A stretch of 42,818 nucleotides of DNA from an uncultured Anaeroplasmataceae bacterium (GTDB lineage: Bacteria; Bacillota_I; Bacilli_A; Acholeplasmatales; Anaeroplasmataceae), in assembly GCA_934229785.1 (NCBI GenBank), contig CAKQEA010000016.1:1-42818 (forward strand), read 5' to 3'. The notes under the pieces are model-generated. The model made no database searches. It was given only the letters and a program-made list of their open reading frames with translations, and was not told where the DNA came from. The position numbers and the translations under genes were made by a program. This document shows positions 26,648 through 32,375 of the stretch, piece by piece (within the stretch, counting starts at the first letter, position 1; every line of letters begins with the position of its first letter).

Positions 26648-28678
26648 TTATCTTACAACATTCTTTGCAACCTGACTAGGGGCAACCTCATAATCATAGA
26701 ATGATCTATTAAAAAAGCCACTACCTTGTGTTAATGATTTTAACACATTTGCATAATCTAAAATTTCAAGCTGTGGAACTAAAGCAGTTATTTTTTGAGC
26801 ACCATATGAATTAATTTCTACATTAGAAATTTTAGCTCTACGAGTATTTAAATCCGAAATTATCGCTCCAACCATAGTTTGATCTACAGTAATAACAATC
26901 TCATAAATTGGCTCAAGTAATACAGGATTACATCTCATATATGCGTCCTTAAATGCTAAAATAGCTGCATTTTTAAATGAAACCTCATTTGAATCAACTG
27001 CATGATATTTTCCATCACGTAAAATTGCATGAACTCCAACAACAGGATAACCAGCAAGCAGACCTTTTTCTAGCGCCTCATAAAAGCCCTTCTCTACTGC
27101 AGGAAAATAATTTTTAGGTACAGCTCCGCCAAAAATTTCTTCTGTAAATAGGTTTTCTTTATTTGGTTTAAATTCCATCTCAACAACGCCATAAAAACCA
27201 GATCCACCTGACTGCTTAATATATCTACCATTACCGATGGCACTTGTAGTAATTGTTTCACGGTAAACAATTTTTTCATCCTCAGTTTTTAAATTTAATT
27301 TATATACATTTTTTATTCTATCAAGAATAGTTGTTAAATGTCCAAGTGACAATGTACCTAACAATAACTGCTTTGTTTCTTGATTTCTCTTGACAGTTAT
27401 AGTTTTATCAGCTAAGCATAACTTATTTAAAACAACCGACAATTTATCATCATCATTTTTATTTGATGAAACAATCGACTTAAAGTAAACTGGAGTAGGA
27501 AATTCAATTTTTTTAAATGTAACCTTGTGTATTGGATCAGACAAACTCATCTGAGTTTCTAGGCCATCTATTTTGGTAATTGCACCAATTTCACCAGCAT
27601 AAAGCTTAGTAGTTGGTATTAGCTTCCCTGCAAACACTCTTGAAAGATTTGTAATACGTTCTACTCTATTCAAATCAGAAATATAAACATCATCGCCAAC
27701 AGAAAGACTGCCACTATTAACCTTAATTATGTTAGAAATACCTGTATATGGATCATAATTTGTCTTAAATACAAACGCCGAAAAAGGTTCAGTTGAAATT
27801 GTTTTATAAGCAACCTCATTACCTGATTCATCTAAACCGATTATAGGCTGTAAATCCTGAGGATTAGGTAAATAATTAATAAGCATATCAAGCATAGTGT
27901 GAATACCTATATTTTTAGTAGCAGATCCTACAATCACAGGAATTAACTCACCATTTAAAACTCCATTTCTCAACCCTTTATTTATCTCTTCATTTGTTAA
28001 AGCCTCACCATTAAAAAATTTATCAAGAAGTTCATCTGATGTTTGAGCAACTGATTCAACTATCATATTATGTAATTCAAATACCTTTTGTCTCTTTTGT
28101 GGATAAATTTCATCATCAACACATTCCTTACCATTATACTTTCTAGCCTTAAGAGTAACAATATTAACAAAACCATCAAACTTATCTAGATGTCCCATCG
28201 GATAAGAAAATGGAATTGCATTTTTGCCAAGCTTAGAGCGAATCTCCTCTAAAATTAAATCAAAGCTCTTATTAATTTTATCCATTTTGTTAACGTAAAT
28301 AATAGTTGGTATATTTTTCTTTCTAAGCATGTTCCAATGCTTAATTGTTCCAACCTCTACTCCACATGAAGCATCAACAACTAAAATAGCTCCCTTACAA
28401 ACCTTAATTGCTGAAATAACCTCACCAATAAAATCATCATTACCTGGTAAATCCATTAAATTAAGTCTATAATCCTTGTACTCAACAGGAATAATACTAT
28501 TAACAACTGAAGATGCTCTTTGTTGTTCCTCAGCTAAATAGTCAGACACAGTATTTTTTCTCTCAACACTTCCTTTTTCTTTGTTTGTTGCTGTTGAATA
28601 TAATGCTTCAACTAAACTTGTTTTACCACTTCCTAAATGGCCTAAAACAGCAATATTACGAACTAACGCTTCTGCCAT
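26648..28678 (-). CDS. EF-G-like GTPase (FusA paralogue)
   Basis: A 676-residue paralogue of elongation factor G with all five domains in order. The G domain has P-loop GHLGSGKT, switch region YLAEEQQRASSV, G3 DLPGNDDF and G4 NKMDK. Later come GSGFYGVVEMEF and the domain IV-V region ending in SQVAKNVVR. In EF-G the G3 motif is DTPGHVDF, and the His catalyses GTP hydrolysis; here it is Asn. The switch I motif is also changed. So this is the EF-G2-like group of unknown function and not the housekeeping translocase. AGGAGG lies seven bases before the ATG. Confidence 0.85.
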   Translation of the reverse strand: MAEALVRNIAVLGHLGSGKTSLVEALYSTATNKEKGSVERKNTVSDYLAEEQQRASSVVNSIIPVEYKDYRLNLMDLPGNDDFIGEVISAIKVCKGAILVVDASCGVEVGTIKHWNMLRKKNIPTIIYVNKMDKINKSFDLILEEIRSKLGKNAIPFSYPMGHLDKFDGFVNIVTLKARKYNGKECVDDEIYPQKRQKVFELHNMIVESVAQTSDELLDKFFNGEALTNEEINKGLRNGVLNGELIPVIVGSATKNIGIHTMLDMLINYLPNPQDLQPIIGLDESGNEVAYKTISTEPFSAFVFKTNYDPYTGISNIIKVNSGSLSVGDDVYISDLNRVERITNLSRVFAGKLIPTTKLYAGEIGAITKIDGLETQMSLSDPIHKVTFKKIEFPTPVYFKSIVSSNKNDDDKLSVVLNKLCLADKTITVKRNQETKQLLLGTLSLGHLTTILDRIKNVYKLNLKTEDEKIVYRETITTSAIGNGRYIKQSGGSGFYGVVEMEFKPNKENLFTEEIFGGAVPKNYFPAVEKGFYEALEKGLLAGYPVVGVHAILRDGKYHAVDSNEVSFKNAAILAFKDAYMRCNPVLLEPIYEIVITVDQTMVGAIISDLNTRRAKISNVEINSYGAQKITALVPQLEILDYANVLKSLTQGSGFFNRSFYDYEVAPSQVAKNVVR

Positions 28679-28723
28679 ACAAAATCCTCCTTATTTAATT
28701 GAAAACGTTTTACTATTTATTTC

Positions 28724-28752
28724 ATTATAGCATACATAAAAAATAATTTAAA
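28724..28752 (-). promoter_or_regulatory. Promoter of the EF-G-like gene
   Basis: TTTAAA (28747-28752), a 17-base spacer and an extended -10, TGC-TATAAT (TATAAT at 28724-28729), lie on the minus strand. Confidence 0.65.
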
Positions 28753-29172
28753 CATTTTTAAACTAAATTTAAATCAAATCTATAACCCAATTAATTATAT
28801 GACAAATGACTTATTAATATTTTTCTACTAATATAACAAAAGAAAAACTAGTTTTTTTACTCTAGAAAACTTAGACTTATTCAATCTTAGATTATTTTTT
28901 CATTATAAATACTACTTCGTATAATATATTTAATGATCCACTTATATTAGCATTTATTATATTTTTATCTTTGGTTATATAAAATTATTGCATTAAAAAA
29001 TTAATTTTTTAAGAAAATATTATAACGTATTTGTTCAAAAAGAAAAAAAATAATTTATGGATAGAAAAAGTCCATTTTTACTTAAATTTTGAAAAGTTAC
29101 AACTAATAACGGCGGAACTTACTTTTACAACTATAGTTTAAATTTTAAAATAGAGAAATACAAAACTGATTA
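28753..29172. other. A/T-rich gene-free stretch
   Basis: I see no coding frame with a ribosome binding site, no repeat shared with the rest of the window and no strong promoter. One weak hairpin (TGGA...TCCATTTTT near 29058-29080, plus strand) could be a terminator remnant. This is the left edge of the accessory region. Confidence 0.5.
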
Positions 29173-29200
29173 TTGCTTTATTTAAATATTATGATACAAT
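29173..29200 (+). promoter_or_regulatory. Promoter of small RNA 1
   Basis: TTGCTT (29173-29178), 16 bases, and an extended -10 ATGA-TACAAT (29195-29200), six bases before the first stem of the RNA. Confidence 0.65.
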
Positions 29201-29206
29201 ACAAAT

Positions 29207-29296
29207 GAAGTAATCATTTGACGTAATAATTATTTATTACGCACGGGACACTCTTAATATAAATTAGGAGGAGGTCGATTTGATTACTTCTTTTTT
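29207..29296 (+). ncRNA. Small structured RNA 1
   Basis: A predicted ~90-nt RNA. The first ten bases (29207-29216) pair perfectly with 29281-29290, followed by six T, so the closing helix doubles as the terminator. Inside are a perfect hairpin (29222-29229 with 29233-29240) and a second stem (29251-29258 with 29263-29270). GAC near the start can also pair with GTC near the end. It shares the frame GAAGTAA...TTTGAC...GTC...TTACTTC-T6 with small RNA 2. The second stem contains AGGAGGAGG before a short hydrophobic frame. No Rfam class is assigned. Confidence 0.6.
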
Positions 29297-29463
29297 AACT
29301 TTTTATTTTCTTTCCAATCTAGTAGTTGTGGCTTTTTTTAATTCATATTAATTTTAAATATAACAATTTTTTCCATATAGATTATATATAAACAACTAAC
29401 TAACATTTATTTTAATTAACTAAGATTTTCCAACAACTATAAAATTAAATTTTCTGCTTTACA

Positions 29464-29492
29464 TTGATTTTTTAATTAGATTAACATATAAT
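29464..29492 (+). promoter_or_regulatory. Promoter of small RNA 2
   Basis: TTGATT (29464-29469), 17 bases, TATAAT (29487-29492). Confidence 0.75.
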
Positions 29493-29502
29493 AATTATAG
29501 AG

Positions 29503-29558
29503 GAAGTAAGTTTGACACAGTGCCTCCGAAAGGGGAGCCGTCAACTTACTTCTTTTTT
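29503..29558 (+). ncRNA. Small structured RNA 2
   Basis: A predicted ~56-nt RNA that is almost one long hairpin. GAAGTAAGTT (29503-29512) pairs with AACTTACTTC (29543-29552), then GAC with GTC. An inner CCTCC-GAAA-GGGG stem has a GNRA-type loop, and six T follow. It resembles small RNA 1 with the middle shortened. Its T tract abuts the promoter of small RNA 3. Confidence 0.6.
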
Positions 29559-29559
29559 A

Positions 29560-29588
29560 TTGATTTTTCTATTAAATTAGCATATAAT
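29560..29588 (+). promoter_or_regulatory. Promoter of small RNA 3
   Basis: TTGATT (29560-29565), 17 bases, TATAAT (29583-29588). Its spacer is nearly the same as that of the small RNA 2 promoter. Confidence 0.75.
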
Positions 29589-29594
29589 ACAAAC

Positions 29595-29694
29595 AGCAGA
29601 GATATTTAATATATCTCACCCATCCTTCTCTATGGATTGGAGAAAAAGTCCGATAAATACTTTTTTGTAAGCACTCGTTTGAGTGCTATTTTTT
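29595..29694 (+). ncRNA. Small structured RNA 3
   Basis: A predicted ~100-nt RNA. A hairpin GAGATAT-TTAA-ATATCTC lies at the 5' end and a CCATCC/GGATTGG stem in the middle. A perfect terminator follows: AGCACTC (29670-29676) pairs with GAGTGCT (29681-29687), then T-rich sequence. It does not share the closing helix of small RNAs 1 and 2. A 12-codon frame inside has no ribosome binding site. Confidence 0.55.
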
Positions 29695-29729
29695 ATTTTG
29701 CTTTTGAGCGTTGATATAAAAATAAATAA

Positions 29730-29924
29730 TATAGCATTACTCAAAGCATATCACCACATAAATGGAGAAATACATTTGCTACATCCTTAATTGAGAAAAA
29801 TGTTAATCTTTATGAAGTTATGTCAGTATTAGGTCATACTGAATACTCAACTACTAAAAGATATTTACATCAAAAGATTGAAAATCAAAGAAATGATATT
29901 CTTAATGCAATTAGTAAAAAATAA
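29730..29924 (+). pseudogene. Tyrosine integrase, C-terminal remnant 1
   Basis: An open frame of 64 codons with no start, preceded by a stop. It encodes the end of a tyrosine recombinase: SPHKWRNTFATSL holds the H-x-x-R box, VMSVLGHTEYSTT the second His, and TKRYLHQ the nucleophile Tyr, then about 20 residues to TAA. The N-terminal ~300 residues are missing. The last 75 bases recur at 30.8 kb. This is what remains when an integrated element has been lost. Confidence 0.8.
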
Positions 29925-29962
29925 AAAGGTGAACTGATAACCCCACTATAATGATTATTCAT
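29885..29962 (-). CDS. Short ORF opposite the integrase remnant
   Basis: A 25-codon frame with an ideal ribosome binding site (AGGAGG at 29970-29975, seven bases before the ATG) and a TATAAT further upstream near 29990. The first eight codons are unique. The rest runs antisense into the integrase 3' end and gives a hydrophobic stretch, YFLLIALRISFL. I think a gene start was cut and joined here, rather than this being a functional peptide. Confidence 0.25.
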   Translation of the reverse strand: MNNHYSGVISSPFYFLLIALRISFL

Positions 29963-30095
29963 TTTTATACCTCCTGAACAATTACAATTATATAAAGTTG
30001 ATACTTTACTATATCCAGTTGTTGTGTATTTTATTAATTTGTTATTATTTTTTTAAGTATCAAAAACCATTTGAATAATTTAGAATCAAACACTA

Positions 30096-30124
30096 TTGAT
30101 ATTTTTTATCTTTTAGCATATAAT
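30096..30124 (+). promoter_or_regulatory. Promoter of antitoxin RNA A
   Basis: TTGATA (30096-30101), 17 bases, TATAAT (30119-30124). Confidence 0.75.
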
Positions 30125-30130
30125 AAGTGT

Positions 30131-30195
30131 GTCGAGAGACGATGGTTAGGTAGAAAAGAAAAATAAAAGGGAAGATTGCCGTCTTCCCTTTTCGG
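30131..30195 (+). ncRNA. Predicted type I antitoxin RNA, copy A
   Basis: A ~65-nt RNA. It starts with a small GTC-GAGA-GAC hairpin and ends with an 11-bp stem (30165-30175 with 30182-30192) whose loop is TTGCCG. The same hairpin ends the opposing transcript. The loop could also pair with CGGCA just downstream. Compared with copy B, the whole stem-loop is flipped. Confidence 0.6.
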
Positions 30196-30233
30196 CATTT
30201 TAAAAGAAGCGATGATTGGTCAAAGAGAATCTA

Positions 30234-30299
30234 TTACCTAGAATCTTTTATAATAATGATTAAAATTAGTATTATTACTAAAAATACTAGGTAGTCTAT
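30234..30299 (-). pseudogene. Hydrophobic toxin peptide, copy A, start codon lost
   Basis: The 21-codon frame is intact and nearly the same peptide as copy B (DYLVFLVIILILIIIIKDSR after the first codon), but the first codon is ATA instead of ATG. The ribosome binding site is AAGAGG instead of AGGAGG. The leader ORF upstream is intact. It is probably silenced; weak initiation at ATA cannot be excluded. Confidence 0.6.
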
Positions 30300-30307
30300 A
30301 GAGCCTC

Positions 30308-30349
30308 TTACTTACCTGTCCATCGTTTCCTTTGAACAATTAGATACAT
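30308..30349 (-). CDS. Leader ORF of toxin copy A
   Basis: A 13-codon frame, MYLIVQRKRWTGK, with AAGGAG seven bases upstream. It ends in TAA next to the toxin ribosome binding site. One residue differs from copy B, and the frame is conserved although the toxin start is lost. Confidence 0.45.
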   Translation of the reverse strand: MYLIVQRKRWTGK

Positions 30350-30567
30350 AATCATGCTCCTTCCAACTGCCGCCATAACTGGCGTTTATTATATTATCAC
30401 TATATAATACTAAAGTAAACAATTTATAACTTAGGATAAACGCACGAAATAATTTCACCTATTGACAAGACTAGAAAAAGTTTTTTACGTTTTAATTATT
30501 ACACGCATGTAATGTTGGCGCTTGATATGGCTAATTATCCTGATTTGATATGAAAATACAAGACAAA

Positions 30568-30780
30568 AGGCTATTATATTAATAAATACAAAGATCATTA
30601 TCGTATATATAAGTGGGCATTGTGAACGTATGGATGGTAAAAATGTTAGAGTTGTTGATTACTACTGCGGTACCATTACTGAATAGGATTGTTTTATTCC
30701 ATCACAAGGTCTTATTAAAGGTGATATTGTTGTTTTAAAATATGGGTTCTATTATTTTTTAAAAAATAATTATAATGGAC
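30568..30780 (+). pseudogene. Transposase-like remnant
   Basis: Two frames joined by a frameshift near 30620 and broken by a TAG near 30690. They read like the N-terminus of an IS4/IS1634-type transposase: KYKDHYRIYKWA, then DGKNVRVVDYYCGTITE, then FIPSQGLIKGD. The pattern (short Tyr-rich strand, basic turn, G-x-I-x-E, FIP) is what supports this. The sequence ends abruptly at the second integrase remnant. Confidence 0.3.
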
Positions 30781-30787
30781 AATTAAA

Positions 30788-30871
30788 AATACGCAAAAAT
30801 ATGCTGAAACTATACATCAGAAAATTAAAAATCAAAGAAATGATATTCTTAATGCAATTAGTAAAAAATAA
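30788..30871 (+). pseudogene. Tyrosine integrase, C-terminal remnant 2
   Basis: The last ~27 codons of an integrase: TQKYAETIHQK with the nucleophile Tyr, then KNQRNDILNAISKK and TAA. The last 20 residues match remnant 1, but the bases around the Tyr differ (TTKRYLHQK there). It is therefore from a related, not identical, integrase. About 100 bp downstream is the tRNA-derived attachment-like site, the normal position for int next to att. Confidence 0.7.
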
Positions 30872-30906
30872 AAAGGTGAACTGATAACTCCACTTATCAA
30901 TTCACC
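30863..30906 (-). terminator. Intrinsic terminator facing left
   Basis: GGTGAACTGATAA (30875-30887) pairs with 30894-30906 with one wobble. The T-rich side (TTTTTATTTTTT) is on the minus strand. It would end transcripts of the HTH gene at 31.0 kb. Half of this hairpin is also present after remnant 1. Confidence 0.55.
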
Positions 30907-30969
30907 CAAAAAATACCTCGGACCCCTCTTGCATAAAAGCAAGAAAATCCTTGATATTACTGAACAATC

Positions 30970-30993
30970 TGGCGCGCCCAAGAGGACTCGAAC
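30970..30993 (-). other. Attachment-site-like fragment of a tRNA 3' end (Arg type)
   Basis: On the minus strand these 24 bases read as the T-loop (GTTCGAGT), the T-stem 3' strand (CCTCT), a 7-nt acceptor strand (TGGGCGC), a discriminator G and CCA. The acceptor strand fits tRNAs starting GCGCCCA, which is tRNA-Arg in many Firmicutes. The T-stem 5' strand is not complementary (CCGCG instead of AGAGG), so this is a fragment and not a tRNA gene. Such a 3' end beside an integrase gene is the usual att core of integrated elements. Confidence 0.6.
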
Positions 30994-31035
30994 GCGGTAA
31001 ATGACTACTTTTATATTATAAAAATTACATTAATT

Positions 31036-31281
31036 TTATTCATTTTGTTCAGCATTAATTAATAAATATCTTTTATTTATTGAATCAAAAACTAAATATT
31101 GTGGAAGATGTTTCTCGGCTAACATATGCCGGATATTAGCTATATATCTTCTGAATGTACTTTCAGAAAGATCACTATAATCACTTACATATAAATGCCC
31201 ATTATCTATTAATTGTAACGTCATATATGCGATTGTTATTGCCATATCTGATATATAGCAATTTGGATACTTTGGCATCAT
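31036..31281 (-). CDS. Small HTH-like protein
   Basis: An 81-residue protein. The middle, YVSDYSDLSESTFRRYIANIRHML, looks like a helix-turn-helix of the kind found at the N-terminus of HTH/WYL regulators. The remainder is a short tail (YLVFDSINKRYLLI) that could be a wing. It would be a small DNA-binding regulator of the mobile element, but the family is not certain. AGGTGAT lies just before two adjacent ATG codons (31281 and 31278). It sits between the att-like site and toxin-antitoxin copy B, the usual place of an element's control gene. Confidence 0.55.
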   Translation of the reverse strand: MMPKYPNCYISDMAITIAYMTLQLIDNGHLYVSDYSDLSESTFRRYIANIRHMLAEKHLPQYLVFDSINKRYLLINAEQNE

Positions 31282-31407
31282 TTATCACCTACCAAAGGCA
31301 TTGTACAAAATCGCACTTTTATATTATAAACATGGAAAAACTTTTTTTAAAAAATTTAATATTTTTTTGGTAAAGTATAAAATTTTCAACTTGAAAACTA
31401 TAATATA

Positions 31408-31436
31408 TTGATATTTTTTACCTTTTAGCATATAAT
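31408..31436 (+). promoter_or_regulatory. Promoter of antitoxin RNA B
   Basis: TTGATA (31408-31413), 17 bases, TATAAT (31431-31436). Confidence 0.75.
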
Positions 31437-31442
31437 AATAGT

Positions 31443-31505
31443 GTCGAGAGACGTGATTTGGTCAAAAGAAAAAGAAAAGGGAAGACGGCAATCTTCCCTT
31501 TTCGG
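31443..31505 (+). ncRNA. Predicted type I antitoxin RNA, copy B
   Basis: A ~63-nt RNA convergent with the toxin gene. Its 5' part has two segments that resemble plus-strand sequence within the toxin transcript and so can pair with the mRNA. TAGTxxxxAGAGxC matches the toxin start region (31603-31615). TGATT-GGTCAAA-GA matches the toxin 3' UTR (31522-31537). It ends in the shared hairpin. The pAD1 par antitoxin RNA II is about 65 nt and pairs at two such direct repeats plus the terminator loop. Confidence 0.65.
31475..31502. terminator. Bidirectional terminator shared by toxin and antitoxin transcripts
   Basis: A perfect 11-bp stem (31475-31485 with 31492-31502) with the loop CGGCAA on the plus strand. 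The plus side continues TTTTC; the minus side continues TTTTCTTTTTCTTTT. In copy A the same stem-loop (30165-30192) is inverted end to end. Confidence 0.75.
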
Positions 31506-31543
31506 CATTTTAAAAGAAACGATGATTGGTCAAAGAGAATCTA

Positions 31544-31609
31544 TTACCTAGAATCTTTTATAATAATGATTAAAACTAGTATTATTACTAAAAATACTAG
31601 ATAGTCCAT
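31544..31609 (-). CDS. Hydrophobic 21-residue peptide, predicted Fst-like type I toxin
   Basis: The ORF is too short for usual gene finders. It starts MDYLVF, has an unbroken run of Leu/Val/Ile from residue 4 to 17 that is long enough to span part of a membrane, and ends IKDSR. AGGAGG (31614-31619) lies four bases before the ATG. Start, site and frame are preserved in a near-identical repeat, except for the ATG of copy A. A convergent small RNA and a shared terminator give the layout of Fst/par, but the peptide is shorter than Fst (33 residues) and not clearly alike in sequence. By analogy it would damage the membrane when the antitoxin decays. Confidence 0.65.
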   Translation of the reverse strand: MDYLVFLVIILVLIIIIKDSR

Positions 31610-31617
31610 AGAGCCTC

Positions 31618-31659
31618 CTACTTACCTGTCCATCGTTTCCTTTGAACAAATAGATACAT
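31618..31659 (-). CDS. Leader ORF coupled to the toxin
   Basis: A 13-codon frame, MYLFVQRKRWTGK, with AAGGAG (31667-31672) seven bases before its ATG; an in-frame ATG lies six bases further upstream. Its TAG stop (31618-31620) overlaps the toxin AGGAGG, so ribosomes that finish the leader would open or block the toxin site. This is like mok in hok/sok. The frame is kept in both repeat copies with one conservative change. Confidence 0.5.
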   Translation of the reverse strand: MYLFVQRKRWTGK

Positions 31660-31700
31660 AATCATGCTCCTTCCAAATGCCGCCATAAATGGCACTTATT

Positions 31701-31729
31701 ATATTATCACTATTTAATACTAAAGTAAA
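31701..31729 (-). promoter_or_regulatory. Predicted toxin promoter
   Basis: TTTACT (31724-31729), 17 bases, TAATAT (31701-31706) on the minus strand, the same in both copies. It gives a transcript of about 220 nt up to the shared terminator, with a short GCCA-TTTA-TGGC hairpin at its 5' end. Confidence 0.45.
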
Positions 31730-31740
31730 ACACTAATTTT

Positions 31741-31769
31741 AAAAGCTCCTAGATGCAATCCAGGAGCTT
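31741..31769 (-). terminator. Intrinsic terminator of the H1-like gene
   Basis: AAGCTCCT/AGGAGCTT (31743-31750 with 31762-31769) is followed by TTAAAATT on the minus strand. Confidence 0.65.
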
Positions 31770-31775
31770 ATATTA

Positions 31776-31916
31776 TTATTTTATTGGTTTAATTTTTTTA
31801 ACATTACCAGAAGCATCTGTTGTAACAACGAACTCTTTTCCTATAGTTTTCTTTGCAGCCTTTTTTGCTACCTTCTTTTTAGCTGTTGGTTTAGCTACTG
31901 TTCTTTTTGTTGCCAT
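31776..31916 (-). CDS. Histone-H1-like Lys/Ala-rich small protein
   Basis: A 46-residue basic protein: MATKRTVAKPTAKKK at the start, a KKAAKK stretch, then a short mixed tail with GKEFVVTTDASGNVKK. Such PAKK-rich proteins resemble the tail of histone H1/HU and bind DNA or RNA without sequence preference. AGGAGGTG lies six bases before the ATG, which settles the strand. The opposite strand carries a longer open frame that is only a shadow of this gene. The gene is followed by its own terminator and lies next to toxin-antitoxin copy B. Confidence 0.7.
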   Translation of the reverse strand: MATKRTVAKPTAKKKVAKKAAKKTIGKEFVVTTDASGNVKKIKPIK

Positions 31917-31930
31917 GTTCACACCTCCTC

Positions 31931-31958
31931 TTGACAATTTTTATTAAAATGTTAAAAT
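31931..31958 (+). promoter_or_regulatory. Promoter of small RNA 4
   Basis: A perfect TTGACA (31931-31936), 16 bases, TAAAAT (31953-31958). Confidence 0.75.
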
Positions 31959-31965
31959 AACAATT

Positions 31966-32028
31966 AGGATTGATTCGGACCACTAATTGTGGTTATAGGC
32001 GAAAGGCCGGAGCTTCAATCCTTTTTTT
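31966..32028 (+). ncRNA. Small structured RNA 4
   Basis: A ~60-nt RNA with a closing helix GGATTGA (31967-31973) paired with TCAATCC (32015-32021) and seven T. Inside are an ACCAC-TAATT-GTGGT hairpin and GGC-GAAAG-GCC. It follows the same plan as small RNAs 1 and 2 (closing helix acting as terminator, folded core) but has different sequence. It converges on the small membrane protein gene, whose stop codon lies in its T tract. Confidence 0.6.
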
Positions 32029-32248
32029 ATTCTCTAAATTCATTATATATTGTAAAAATATTAAACTTCTGAAACATGTAATCAGTAGCATCCAATATCT
32101 TTTTAAAACAAAAATGTAGCCCATGATCAATATAGTAAATAATCCATGCAAATGCATAAATCATACCTTCTATAGCATTTAATATTGCTACAAAAATCAG
32201 TAAGAAAAATGTGCAAATAATTCTAAATACATTTTTTACAGTTTCCAT
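32027..32248 (-). CDS. Small membrane protein
   Basis: A 73-residue protein that starts METVKNVFR. It has a long hydrophobic stretch from about residue 8 to 41 (one or two membrane helices), then an amphipathic, aromatic-rich C-terminus. I do not recognise it. I chose the ATG at 32248, preceded by GAGGTGA, over a start at 32290. It faces small RNA 4, and the stop overlaps that RNA's T tract. Convergence of an RNA and a hydrophobic small protein recalls the toxin-antitoxin repeat, but no antisense segment is visible. Confidence 0.55.
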   Translation of the reverse strand: METVKNVFRIICTFFLLIFVAILNAIEGMIYAFAWIIYYIDHGLHFCFKKILDATDYMFQKFNIFTIYNEFRE

Positions 32249-32280
32249 TTTAGTCACCTCGCAAAATTTTAAATGGCAAT

Positions 32281-32321
32281 ACCATAGCATATACTACCAG
32301 CTTAAGTAGTATAGCTATGGT
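32281..32321. repeat. Strong inverted repeat, possible hairpin
   Basis: ACCATAGC and TATACTAC pair with GTAGTATA and GCTATGGT (16 bp with one bulged A, 8-nt loop). TTTTT follows only on the plus strand, where no gene precedes it. On the minus strand it lies in the leader of the small membrane protein gene, so it may be a leader hairpin or an operator. Confidence 0.5.
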
Positions 32322-32375
32322 TTTTACCAATATCCAAAAAACAAATTTAAAAACAATAACAAGTAGAGTAATCAA

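Larger units (their letters stand above)
30096..30419. repeat. Toxin-antitoxin direct repeat, copy A
   Basis: About 324 bp, roughly 90% identical to 31408-31729 in the same orientation. It contains a rightward small-RNA gene and a leftward leader plus toxin gene. Key differences from copy B are the toxin start (ATA), a weaker ribosome binding site (AAGAGG) and an exactly inverted terminator hairpin. Confidence 0.9.
31408..31729. repeat. Toxin-antitoxin direct repeat, copy B (intact)
   Basis: About 322 bp, the partner of 30096-30419. All parts of the predicted system are intact: the antitoxin promoter, shared terminator, toxin ORF with ATG, leader ORF and toxin promoter. Confidence 0.9.

Noticed and set aside
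30970..30993. A full tRNA gene
   Set aside because: Only the T-loop and the acceptor 3' half match; the T-stem 5' strand does not pair and no anticodon or D arm is present.
31753..31947. A 64-codon plus-strand frame rich in Phe and Ala
   Set aside because: It is the reverse strand of a Lys/Ala-rich gene with an ideal ribosome binding site; the plus frame has none.
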